DNA of 64,000 nt, from the NCBI RefSeq assembly GCF_014648915.1, contig NZ_BMSA01000036.1, positions 1 through 64,000 on the forward strand. Direction: 5' to 3'. Position 1 is the stretch's first letter. Each line of letters opens with the position of its first letter. Positions 24,390 through 33,460 of this stretch are shown one piece after another. The position numbers and the translations under genes were made by a program. Source of the DNA: Streptomyces phaeofaciens (GTDB lineage: Bacteria; Actinomycetota; Actinomycetes; Streptomycetales; Streptomycetaceae). Under the pieces are notes generated by a model. The model ran no database searches and was not told the DNA's origin. It was given only the letters and a program-made list of their open reading frames with translations.

Positions 24390-25351
24390 GTGGGACTCAC
24401 CTTCCGTGCGAGCGTGCGGGCCACGGGTGCGAGACCCAGCACGGCCAAGGCGGTGGCGCTCGCCCCGGACCGGGCGGCGAGCGCGGCCTGGAGCGGGATC
24501 ATGGCGCGGATCCCGCCGCCGACGGCGCGCTGGGTGAGGTGCGGGGACGGATTGAGGGCGGCATGCAGGCAGGGAACGGCGGCCGTCCGGACGTACGCGG
24601 CTGCCGCCCATGCCGGGACGAGCCCTGTCGACGCGCTCGTCCGAGCCAGCAGCAGGCCGAGCACGGTCGTGGTGGTGAGGGCGGCGAGGGGCGTGAGTGT
24701 CGAACCGCCGTGTGCCTCGTGCCGCGAGACGACGGTGACCGCGTAGGTGTGGGCGGCCAGCGCGACGGCGGAGGTGGTGGTGCGCGGGGCGGCCGGCGCG
24801 ACGGCGGAGGTGGTGGTGCGCGGGGCGGTCTTGGGCGATGTCGTGTCGGCGGCTCTTCGGCGGGACCGCCTCGCGTCGGGAACCGACAGGGTCGCCGTGG
24901 CCCCCAGCAGCAGGTCCAGGGCGCGGGCCGCGGCCATCGCCGCCGGGGCCGCGGCGGTGTGCTTCAGCCGGAGGTCGTACGCCCAGACCGTGGCGGTCAG
25001 AGCCGACGCCAGCCCGAGTGCGGGGCGGCCGGCACGGGCGGCGAACGTCAGGCCCGCCGCGGTCAGGAGTCCGGCCGCACCCAGCGCCGCCGTCGGGGAG
25101 ATACGCCCGGAGGGGACCGGTCGTTGGGGACGGTCGACGGCGTCCTCGTCGCGGTCGGCCCAGTCGTTGAGCGCCATGCCCGCCTGGTAGAGACAGAGCG
25201 AGGCGCAGGCGGCGTACGTCGTGCCCCGGTTGGGCCGCAGCCCGGCGGCCGCGGCACCGGCGAGGGCGTCACCGGGCACGGTGAACAGCGCGGGGACACG
25301 GAGCAGTTCGGCCCAGTCCCGCAGCCGCGCCCACGGCATGGAGCGGGTCAC
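24386..25351 (-). CDS. eboC: UbiA-type prenyltransferase (EboC-like, SCO3242 family)
   Basis: 321 residues from the GTG at 25351, overlapping the synthase stop (GTGA). Multi-helix membrane protein with the first Asp motif NDWADRDED at residues 62-70 and the conserved DRPQRPVPSGRI after it; a second loop has WAYDLRLKHTAAAP. The family transfers a polyprenyl chain to a small acceptor in the membrane. A loop at about 175-200 holds a 12-residue repeat (APRTTTSAVAPA then APRTTTSAVALA) caused by a 36-bp tandem duplication. Neighbours suggest a cyclitol-derived acceptor; that is inference. Confidence 0.88.
   Translation of the reverse strand: MTRSMPWARLRDWAELLRVPALFTVPGDALAGAAAAGLRPNRGTTYAACASLCLYQAGMALNDWADRDEDAVDRPQRPVPSGRISPTAALGAAGLLTAAGLTFAARAGRPALGLASALTATVWAYDLRLKHTAAAPAAMAAARALDLLLGATATLSVPDARRSRRRAADTTSPKTAPRTTTSAVAPAAPRTTTSAVALAAHTYAVTVVSRHEAHGGSTLTPLAALTTTTVLGLLLARTSASTGLVPAWAAAAYVRTAAVPCLHAALNPSPHLTQRAVGGGIRAMIPLQAALAARSGASATALAVLGLAPVARTLARKVSPT
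24753..24824. repeat. 36-bp tandem duplication inside the prenyltransferase gene
   Basis: Units at 24753-24788 and 24789-24824 are identical except for one base; a partial third begins at 24825. The duplication is in frame (12 residues) and lies in a polar loop, so the protein should stay functional. It looks recent. Confidence 0.92.
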
Positions 25352-26502
25352 TGCGCCTCCCTCAGGCGGTCGGCGAACGACAGCAGTTCCGCGAACTGCT
25401 CCGACAGGCCCGACGGGCCCGCGTCGGGGTCCTTGAAGTAGAAGCCCAGTTCCGGAAGCGGGCCGGACAGGCCCGCCTCGTGGGCGCGGGCGACCAGGCG
25501 GGCCAGGTCCAGGACGAGCGGCGCGGCCAGTGCCGAGTCGCATCCCTGCCAGATGGTCTGGAGAATCATGCGCGAGCCGAGGAAGCCCTCGAAGGCGACG
25601 TGGTCCCAGGCGGTCTTCCAGTCGCCGAGCGCCGGTACGTCGTCGATGTGCACCTCACCCTCCGGCGTGTGCCCGAGGGTTTCGGTCAGGACGCGTTCCT
25701 TGCCGGCGTTCTTCGCGGCGGCCGCACCCGGGTGGGCCAGCGCCGCGCCGTCACCTCCGCCCAGCAGATTGGTGCCGGACCAGGCCCGTACCTCCAGGGC
25801 GCGCTGGACGAACATCGGGGCGAGCGCGGCCCGCAGCAGCGTCTGACCCGTCTTGCCGTCACGGCCCGCGTGGGGAAGTCCGTCGGCCGCGCCCGTGAGG
25901 ACCGGGGCTCGTAGCCCGGTGGACGGCGTGAAGTTGACGTAGGGGCAGTCGGCTCTCAGGGCGGCGGCCGCGTAGAGGGAGCTGGGCGGCAGCCGTACGG
26001 CGTCGGGCTCGGGCAGCGGCTCGGTGGAGGAGACGTTGACGACGACCACCCGTGCCAGTGCGTTGCGCACGCGGAACGAGGTGAGGTCGGCGGCGAAGTC
26101 CGCGATGAGTTCGTCGTCGCCGCGCGTGTCACCCGCGAGCGGTCCGCCGAGCCGTATCTCCTCGTCCGCGGCCTGGAGTTCGGCGCGCACGGCGGGGGCG
26201 AGCCCGTGCGGCAGGACGCCCGCTTCGGTGAGGTGCTCGGCCCGCTTGGCCAGTGGGGTGTGGGCGGTGTCGTGGCCGCCGAAGACGAGTGAGGGCAAGG
26301 ACGGCAGACCGGTGCCGTCGAACGGTGGAGTCTCGGTGACCATGCCGGTCGGCGGGTACAGTCCGGCGGTGACCGCCGCGCATCCGGCGACGGCGGTCGT
26401 GGCCACCGATCCGCGGGCTCCGACGAACCAGACACCGGTGCGTCCGGTGCGTGCGGTCCGCCCGCCGGTCCGGGCCTGCGATGCGTTCCCGTCGTTGTTC
26501 AC
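25348..26502 (-). CDS. Inositol-3-phosphate synthase-family sugar phosphate cyclase
   Basis: 384 residues from the GTG at 26502, which has AGGGAGG seven bases upstream; an ATG at 26520 lies before that ribosome site. NAD-binding start VWFVGARGSVATTAVAG, then PSLVFGGHD, VVVNVSSTEP, LRADCPYVNFTPS, GRDGKTGQTLLRAALAPMFVQRAL and HIDDVPALGDWKTAWDHVAFEGFLGSRM, the core motifs of actinobacterial myo-inositol-phosphate synthases. It converts glucose 6-phosphate to inositol 3-phosphate with NAD cycling. It leads the ebo operon, in the position filled by the dehydroquinate-synthase-like EboD elsewhere. A candidate operator lies about 360 bp upstream. Confidence 0.88.
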   Translation of the reverse strand: MNNDGNASQARTGGRTARTGRTGVWFVGARGSVATTAVAGCAAVTAGLYPPTGMVTETPPFDGTGLPSLPSLVFGGHDTAHTPLAKRAEHLTEAGVLPHGLAPAVRAELQAADEEIRLGGPLAGDTRGDDELIADFAADLTSFRVRNALARVVVVNVSSTEPLPEPDAVRLPPSSLYAAAALRADCPYVNFTPSTGLRAPVLTGAADGLPHAGRDGKTGQTLLRAALAPMFVQRALEVRAWSGTNLLGGGDGAALAHPGAAAAKNAGKERVLTETLGHTPEGEVHIDDVPALGDWKTAWDHVAFEGFLGSRMILQTIWQGCDSALAAPLVLDLARLVARAHEAGLSGPLPELGFYFKDPDAGPSGLSEQFAELLSFADRLREAQ

Positions 26503-26985
26503 GGGCTGCCTCCCTGCCATGTGGATGTTCCGATGCGGGTGGAGGACGGTGGGCGGGGCTCAAGGCCTGCCAGCCACCGCCGGCACAAGGGCGGCTTTGG
26601 CCGCGGCCCGGGAGGGATGCTCCGTGGTGGGCGCGGTCACAGCGTGCGAGTGGGCGGCGAGAAGGCCGCCGGTGAGATGAACGAGTGATGTCTCGGGGCT
26701 CTTGGCGCTGCTCTGTGCAGGTCCTTCGTGGGCCGGTCGCAGGAGAGGTGAGCCGTGCCACCGGAATGCGCCGTCAGTCTCGAACTGTGCGGCGGCTGGG
26801 CACGAGGTGGACCGTAGCCCCGTTCGTCCTTGACCGAAACCCTTCGCGCAACGAACGCGTCAAACTTTTTCCCGCTTCAGGACAAAGCCGTGTCCGGGCA
26901 GCCCGGACCGGCCCGGCGGCTCTCCCGTCACCGGGCACTGACCTGGTCGGCTCTCGGCAGGTCGAAGGGATCGGCTACGGAGCGC
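26503..26985. other. Upstream region of the ebo operon
   Basis: 480 bases without a supported gene. It contains the leader/promoter of the ebo operon, including the dyad at 26865-26887. Open frames here are short and lack ribosome sites. Confidence 0.6.
26865..26887 (-). promoter_or_regulatory. Candidate shared operator upstream of the ebo operon
   Basis: On the minus strand CTTTGTCC-N7-GGAAAAAG, an imperfect dyad followed by TTTGACG, a possible -35 element. The same 8-7-8 element, with the flanking GTT, occurs upstream of the ROK gene at 34752-34774. Shared sequence at two promoters of the same block suggests binding by one regulator, most likely the ROK protein. Confidence 0.6.
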
Positions 26986-27993
<1,008 letters not shown>

Positions 27994-28024
27994 GGTGCCT
28001 CCCAACGTGGTTCCCGGCGGATCT

Positions 28025-29239
28025 CTACCGGACTTCGGCCTCGACGGCCTGGACAGGGGTGTACACGGAGTTCTTCTGCGCGCTCTCCTCCACCGCGGCG
28101 AGCACCCGCTGTACCTGAAGGCCGTCGGCGAACGACGGCACCGGGTCGGTGCCGGACGCGATGGCCTCGACCAGGTCGCGGGCCTGGTGGGTGAAGGTGT
28201 GCTCGTAGCCGAGCGCGTGGCCGGGCGGCCACCAGCCCTCCAGGTACGGGTGCTCGGCCTCGGTGACGACGATCCTGCGGAACCCCGCCGTGGCCGCGGG
28301 CTCCCGGTGGTCGAGGAAGTACAGCTCGTTGAGCCGCTCGAGGTCGAAGGCGAGCGAACCGGACTCGCCGTTCATCTCCAGCCGCAGGGCGTTCTTGCGC
28401 CCCGACGCCATCCGGGTCGCCTCGAACGTGGCGAGCGCCCCCGAGGCGAGCCGGCCGGTGAAGACGGCCGCGTCGTCCACCGTCACCGGCCCGCGACCGG
28501 TGCCGCCGGGAGCGGTCGGACCGAAGGAGGCACCGTCGAGGCGGGGGCGTTCCTTGACGAAGGTCTCCAGCTGGGCGGAGACGCCGACCAGCACTTCACC
28601 CGCCAGGTACTGCGCGAGGTCGACGATGTGCGCGCCGAGGTCACCGAGCGCCCCCGACCCCGCGTGCTCCCGCTGCAGCCGCCACGTCAGCGGGAAGTCG
28701 GGGTCGACCAGCCAGTCCTGGAGGTAGCTGACCCGCACGTGGCGCAAGGTGCCGAGCCTTCCGTCGGCGACGAGCCGGCGCGCGTAGGTGAGGGCGGGCA
28801 CACGCCGGTAGTTGAAGCCCACCATGGCCAACTGGCCGCGTGAGCGGGCCGCGTCGGCGGCGGCGAGCATGGCTTCGGCCTCGGCGACCGAATTGGCCAG
28901 CGGCTTCTCGCACAGCACGTGCTTGCCCGCCTCCAGCGCCGCGATCGCGATCTCCGCATGGCTGTCGCCCGGTGTGCAGATGTCGACGAGTTGCACATCG
29001 TCACGGGCCACGAGGGCACGCCAGTCGGTCTCCGCCGCGGCCCAGCCGTGCTTGTCGGCCGCCGCCCTCACGGCGTGCGCGTCACGGCCGGCGATCGCGG
29101 CCATGACCGGCCGCAGCGGCAGGTCGAACACGTGCCCTACGGTGCGCCACCCCTGCGAGTGCGCGGCACCCATGAACGCGTAGCCGACCATGCCCACGCC
29201 GAGTGCCGGCGGCGCGGTCCGGCTGTCCCTCTGTTCCAT
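28025..29239 (-). CDS. Gfo/Idh/MocA-family dehydrogenase
   Basis: 404 residues, ATG at 29239 after GAGGAGGAATCCGT. Rossmann start LGVGMVGYAFMGAAHSQGW, the family EKP motif in HVLCEKPLANSVAEAEAML, and the C-terminal beta-sheet domain with GSGALGDLGAHIVDLAQYLAGE containing the usual Asp/His pair. These enzymes oxidise inositols, sugars or amino-sugars at a ring hydroxyl with NAD(P). Placed between the ABC transporter and a TIM-barrel isomerase, it is probably the first catabolic step for the imported compound. Confidence 0.9.
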   Translation of the reverse strand: MEQRDSRTAPPALGVGMVGYAFMGAAHSQGWRTVGHVFDLPLRPVMAAIAGRDAHAVRAAADKHGWAAAETDWRALVARDDVQLVDICTPGDSHAEIAIAALEAGKHVLCEKPLANSVAEAEAMLAAADAARSRGQLAMVGFNYRRVPALTYARRLVADGRLGTLRHVRVSYLQDWLVDPDFPLTWRLQREHAGSGALGDLGAHIVDLAQYLAGEVLVGVSAQLETFVKERPRLDGASFGPTAPGGTGRGPVTVDDAAVFTGRLASGALATFEATRMASGRKNALRLEMNGESGSLAFDLERLNELYFLDHREPAATAGFRRIVVTEAEHPYLEGWWPPGHALGYEHTFTHQARDLVEAIASGTDPVPSFADGLQVQRVLAAVEESAQKNSVYTPVQAVEAEVR

Positions 29240-29306
29240 ACGGATTCCTCCTCGTCGGAGTGTCAGTGACCCATCGCTGTGTTCGTGGGCACGCGGCCCG
29301 GTCCGG

Positions 29307-30353
29307 TCACTTGAAGCCGGTCGGCAGGTACTGGTCGACGTTGTCCTTGGTGACCACGGCCGAGTAGAGCGTCAGCGATGACGGGATCTCGAACTCGGCG
29401 AGGCCGCCGACGCCCTTGCCCTGACCGAGCGCCCGGGCGAGATCGATGGCGGAGGCGGCCATCGTCGGCGGGTACAGGACCGTCGCCTTGAGCACGCCGT
29501 TGTCGGCCTTGATGGCGTCCATCGCGGACTTGGCCCCCGCGCCGCCGACCATCAGGAAGTCGTCGCGACCGGCCTGGTCGATGGCTCGCAGCGCGCCCAC
29601 ACCCTGGTCGTCGTCGTGGTTCCACAGCGCGTCGAACTGCGACTGGGCCTGGAGCAGTTGCGCCATCTTGGCCTGGCCGGACTCGACCGTGAAGTCGGCC
29701 GCCTGGCGGGCCACCTTCTTGATGTTCGGGTAGTTCTTCAGGGCGTCGTCGAAGCCCTTGGTGCGCTGCTGGGTCAGTTCGAGGTTGTCGAGGCCGGCGA
29801 GTTCGACGACCTTGGCGTTCGGCTTGTCCTTGAGCCGTTCACCGATGAAGTGGCCGGCGTTGAGACCCATGCCGTAGTTGTCGCCGCCGATCCAGCAGCG
29901 GTACGCCTGGGGAGAGGCGAAGACGCGGTCCAGGTTGATGACGGGGATGCCCGCCTTCATCGCCTGCAGGCCGACCTGGGTGAGCGCCTTGCCGTCGGCC
30001 GGCAGGATCACCAGGACGTCGACCTTCTTGTTGATCAGTGTCTGGATCTGGCCGATCTGCTGGGCGATGTCGTTGGAGCCCTCGGTGATCTCCAGGGTGA
30101 CGTCGGAGTACTTCTTGGCACGCGACTTGGCGTTGTCGTTGATGGCGTTGAGCCAGCCGTGGTCGGCCTGGGGGCCGGCGAAGCCGATGGTGACGGCCTT
30201 GCCCGGCTTGTCGTCCGCGACCGGGGCGTTGTCCGTGGCCTGTTCCTGGTTCGTGGGCTCGTTGCTGGTGCAGGCCGTCAGCAGCGCACCGGCGGAGGCG
30301 GCCGCGGTACCGAACAGCAGTGCTCTGCGGCTGGTGGAGGGGATTCTTGCCAT
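29307..30353 (-). CDS. Sugar ABC transporter substrate-binding lipoprotein
   Basis: 348 residues from the ATG at 30353. The N terminus has a twin-arginine motif (TSRRALLFGTAAASAGALLTACTS) ending in a lipobox (LLTAC), so the protein is exported and lipid-anchored at Cys28. The rest is a periplasmic-binding-protein type 1 fold of the ribose/inositol class: ITEGSNDIAQQIGQIQTLINKKVDVLVILPADGKALTQVG, VINLDRVF, WIGGDNYGMGLNAGHFIGERL, FDALWNHDDDQGVGALRAI. It is separated from the permease gene by 187 bp that include a repeat array with hairpins. Confidence 0.92.
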   Translation of the reverse strand: MARIPSTSRRALLFGTAAASAGALLTACTSNEPTNQEQATDNAPVADDKPGKAVTIGFAGPQADHGWLNAINDNAKSRAKKYSDVTLEITEGSNDIAQQIGQIQTLINKKVDVLVILPADGKALTQVGLQAMKAGIPVINLDRVFASPQAYRCWIGGDNYGMGLNAGHFIGERLKDKPNAKVVELAGLDNLELTQQRTKGFDDALKNYPNIKKVARQAADFTVESGQAKMAQLLQAQSQFDALWNHDDDQGVGALRAIDQAGRDDFLMVGGAGAKSAMDAIKADNGVLKATVLYPPTMAASAIDLARALGQGKGVGGLAEFEIPSSLTLYSAVVTKDNVDQYLPTGFK

Positions 30354-30410
30354 GGCGGATCGACCCTTCGACTGGGCGGTGCACGTCGGGTGGGGAAGGT
30401 GAGGGTGCCG

Positions 30411-30547
30411 GACGGCGGTGTGCGCACCTTGTGGCCCGCCGTCCGGCGGTGTGAGGCACGGTGTGGCCCGCCGTCCGGCGGTGTGCGGGCACGGTGTCAG
30501 GCGGTGTGTGGCACAGCGTCAAGCGGTGTGTGGCACGGTGTCAGGCG
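30411..30547. repeat. Degenerate repeat array between permease and binding-protein genes
   Basis: Two 33-bp units (30428-30460, 30461-30493) and two 22-bp units (30494-30515, 30516-30537), with partial units at both ends; the 3' partial runs into the permease stop. All share GGCGGTGTG followed by a GCAC-containing stretch. The long units contain CCGCCGTCCGGCGG, a small hairpin. Arrays like this between operon genes can change mRNA decay or termination, which would let the binding protein be expressed differently from the permease. Confidence 0.85.
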
Positions 30548-31569
30548 TCGCCGGGCATCGAGCGGCGCTGGACCAGGACGGCGGCGACGATGATGGCGCC
30601 CTTCGCGATCTGCTGGACCGCGGTCTCGAGGTTGTTCAGGGCGAAGATGTTGGTGATCGTGGTGAAGACCAGAACACCGAGGACGGAGCCGAGGATCGTG
30701 CCGCGACCGCCACTGAGCAGGGTGCCGCCGATGATGGCCGCGGCGATGGCGTCGAGTTCGTAGAGGTTGCCGTTGGTGTTCTGCCCCGAGCCGGCGAGCA
30801 CGATCAGCATGAAGGCGGCGATACCGCAGCACAGTCCGGACAGCAGGTACAGGTACAGGCGCTGGCGTCGGACGTCGATGCCCGCGAGGCGTGCCGCTTC
30901 CGCGTTGCCGCCGACCGCGACGGTGCGGCGGCCGAAGGTGGTGCGGTTGAGCAGCAGCCAGCCGATGACGGTGACCGCGGCGAATATCAGGACAAGGGGC
31001 GGGACGCCGAGGACATAGGCGTCCCTGGCACCGAGGTCGAGCACGGAGTCGACGGCCACGATCTGGGTGCTGCCGTCCGTGATCTGCAAGGCCAGACCCC
31101 GGGCGGAGGCGAGCATGGCCAGCGTCGCGATGAACGGCACCAGCCTGCCGTAGGCGATCAGCAGACCGTTCACGAGACCACAGCCCACGCCGACGATCAC
31201 GGCGGTGAAGAGGATGCCCGCGAAACCGAACTCCTGCGTGGCCACGGTCGTCGCCCACACCGAGGCGAGCGCCACGATCGCGCCCACCGACAGGTCGATC
31301 CCGCCGCCGGTGATGACGAACGTCATTCCGACGGTGACGACGCCGATCACGGACGCCTGGGTGAGGACGAGCTGAAGGTTGCTCGTCGCCAGGAACTCGT
31401 CCGGTGCGGTGATCCCACCGACCGCGACGAGCACGACGAGGACTCCGAGCAGCGACAGACTGCGCACGTCCCACCGCAGACCGAGTCGCCGCGAGATTTC
31501 CTGGCCCCTCGCGGACTTGGCGGCGGACGTCGGCGTTTCCTTCTGCGCCGCGGTGGCCGGCTGCGTCAT
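30541..31569 (-). CDS. Sugar ABC transporter permease (RbsC-like)
   Basis: 342 residues, ATG at 31569 overlapping the ATPase stop by 4 bp. A BPD_transp_2 permease with about ten hydrophobic segments and the cytoplasmic EAA-like loop GGNAEAARLAGIDVRRQRLYLYLLSGLCCGIAAFMLI. Typical family stretches are MTFVITGGGIDLSVGAIVALASV and DAIAAAIIGGTLLSGGRGTILGSVLGVLVFTTITNIFALNN. Pairs with the double-ATPase subunit upstream and the lipoprotein downstream to form a ribose/xylose/inositol-type importer. Confidence 0.93.
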   Translation of the reverse strand: MTQPATAAQKETPTSAAKSARGQEISRRLGLRWDVRSLSLLGVLVVLVAVGGITAPDEFLATSNLQLVLTQASVIGVVTVGMTFVITGGGIDLSVGAIVALASVWATTVATQEFGFAGILFTAVIVGVGCGLVNGLLIAYGRLVPFIATLAMLASARGLALQITDGSTQIVAVDSVLDLGARDAYVLGVPPLVLIFAAVTVIGWLLLNRTTFGRRTVAVGGNAEAARLAGIDVRRQRLYLYLLSGLCCGIAAFMLIVLAGSGQNTNGNLYELDAIAAAIIGGTLLSGGRGTILGSVLGVLVFTTITNIFALNNLETAVQQIAKGAIIVAAVLVQRRSMPGDA

Positions 31570-33089
31570 GGCGTCGGGCTCCCTTCCATCACAAGATCGA
31601 GTACACGGTGCTCGTCGAGTTCGCGGGCGTCCGCCGTGTGCACGACGCTGCCTTCCCGGAGCACCAGCACCCGGTCGGCGAGACCCAGAACCTCGGGCAC
31701 CTCACTGGACACGAGAAGTACGGCCAGGCCCTCGTCGGCCAGCCGGCGGATCACGGCGTAGAGCTCCGCCCGAGCGCCGATGTCGACACCCCGGGTCGGC
31801 TCGTCCAGCAGAAGCACCTTGCAGCCCCGCAACAGCCAGCGTGCGAGCACCGCCTTCTGCTGGTTGCCGCCGGACAGGGTCCTGATCGCGGCATCGGGAT
31901 TGTCCGGCCGCAGGGACAGTTCCCGGACCGCCTGGTGTGCCGCGGCTCGCTCGGTGCGCCGGTCGAGCCAGCCCGCGCGGGCGAACCGGGACAGGGTGGA
32001 GACCGAGACATTGCTGCTGACGGACTCCAGCATCAGCAGGCCCTGCGCCTTGCGTTCCTCGGGCGCGAGACCGATGCCGGCACGGACGGCGGCGCGGACA
32101 CTTCCGGGGCGCAGGGGAGCGCCGTCGACGAGGACGCGGCCGCCGTCGGGCTTGCGAGCCCCGTAGATCGTCTCCAGGATCTCGCTGCGCCCGGACCCGA
32201 CGAGCCCGGCCAGACCGACGATCTCACCGGGCCGCAGCTCCAGATCGACGGGCGCGAACTCCCCTCGCCGGGTGAGCCCTTCGACCTTCAGCACCGGCTC
32301 GCTGCCCGCGGCGAACCCGGCCTCGGGGCGCTCGGGGAAGACGTACTCCACGTTCCGGCCGGTCATCAGCGCCACGACTTCCTCGGTCGGCGTCGACTCG
32401 GCGGGCAGACCGCCGGCCACCGACCGGCCCTCCTTGAGGACCGTGACCCGCCGGCCGATGCGCCGGATCTCCTCGAGACGGTGGGAGATGTAGATCACGG
32501 CGACACCGTCGGCCGTCAGATCACCCACGATCCTGAAGAGGTTGTCCACCTCCTCGGGGTCGAGCGCCGCCGACGGCTCGTCCATCACGATCAACCGGAC
32601 GTCGTGGGACAGAGCGCGGGCCATCGAGACGATCTGCTGCTGCGCCGCGGACAGATCGCCGACGAGCCGCGCGGGATCGATCTCCGAGTGCCCGAGGCGT
32701 CGCAGCAACTGCGCGGTCGCCGCACGGGCGACGGAGCCACGCACGACGAACCCGGCGGAGGTGGGTTCGTGCCCGAGGAAGACGTTCTCCGCGACGGACA
32801 GCCCTTCGATCAGATCGAGTTCCTGGTAGATGGTGGCGATGCCGAGGCGCATGGCGGCGATCGGCGACCTCAGGGTCACGGGCTCGCCTCGCCAGGTGAT
32901 CTCGCCGCTGTCGGGCTGGTGGGCTCCGGCGAGCACTTTGATCAAAGTGGACTTGCCGGCCCCGTTCTGGCCGAGGAGGCAATGGACTTCACCGGCCTGG
33001 ACCTCGAGATCCACACCGTCCAGGGCGCGAACGCCCGGGAACGACTTGGTGATGCCGGACATGGTGAGCAGGGGTGGTTGTGGTGCCAT
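31566..33089 (-). CDS. Sugar ABC transporter ATP-binding protein (double ABC domain)
   Basis: 507 residues from the ATG at 33089 (GAGGGG upstream). Two ABC modules: N-terminal Walker A GQNGAGKST (residues 40-48), signature LSAAQQQ, Walker B LIVMDEPSA; C-terminal module has the degenerate Walker A GLVGSGRSE, an intact LSGGNQQK and VLLLDEPTRGVD. This asymmetric double-ABC layout is specific to the RbsA/MglA/XylG carbohydrate importers. It drives the permease encoded next. Substrate not deducible from sequence; neighbours favour an inositol or pentose. Confidence 0.94.
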   Translation of the reverse strand: MAPQPPLLTMSGITKSFPGVRALDGVDLEVQAGEVHCLLGQNGAGKSTLIKVLAGAHQPDSGEITWRGEPVTLRSPIAAMRLGIATIYQELDLIEGLSVAENVFLGHEPTSAGFVVRGSVARAATAQLLRRLGHSEIDPARLVGDLSAAQQQIVSMARALSHDVRLIVMDEPSAALDPEEVDNLFRIVGDLTADGVAVIYISHRLEEIRRIGRRVTVLKEGRSVAGGLPAESTPTEEVVALMTGRNVEYVFPERPEAGFAAGSEPVLKVEGLTRRGEFAPVDLELRPGEIVGLAGLVGSGRSEILETIYGARKPDGGRVLVDGAPLRPGSVRAAVRAGIGLAPEERKAQGLLMLESVSSNVSVSTLSRFARAGWLDRRTERAAAHQAVRELSLRPDNPDAAIRTLSGGNQQKAVLARWLLRGCKVLLLDEPTRGVDIGARAELYAVIRRLADEGLAVLLVSSEVPEVLGLADRVLVLREGSVVHTADARELDEHRVLDLVMEGSPTP

Positions 33090-33460
33090 GAGGAATCCCC
33101 TCGGCGGGTGCGGGCCGTGAGCGGGCAGGACCGGGCACGGTGGTTCGGGTACCTGGGCGGCTCTGGAGAGCCCGGGTGTTCGAGTGCGCAGGGGCGTACG
33201 GGCGGAGCGGGGCAGGACTGGGCAGGCCCGAGGGCCCGTCGGCCATGAGGTGGTGGGAGCCGACCGCCGAGGTCCTACGGTGATACGGCGGGGCTGTGGT
33301 TGGCGCGCCGGCTCCGGGGTGTCACGACGGCGAGGTGAGGCTGCCGAGGCGCAAGGGGTCAGCGGTGACGCCGTCGGAGTCGCAGGACATGCGATTGTGG
33401 TGGCGTCGTCCGGTTCCAGTGGTGCAGGTCATGTTCCGTCGCCCACGGGTCGGGCAGGAG
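33090..33460. other. Gap between ROK regulator and ABC operon
   Basis: 370 bases with no supported gene; presumably the promoter region of the ABC transporter genes and the end of the ROK transcript. I see no copy of the CTTTGTCC-N7-GGAAAAAG dyad here. Confidence 0.5.

Noticed and set aside
30411..30547. Possible CRISPR-like array
   Set aside because: The units are of two lengths, directly adjacent without unique spacers, and contain internal hairpins; there are no cas genes nearby.
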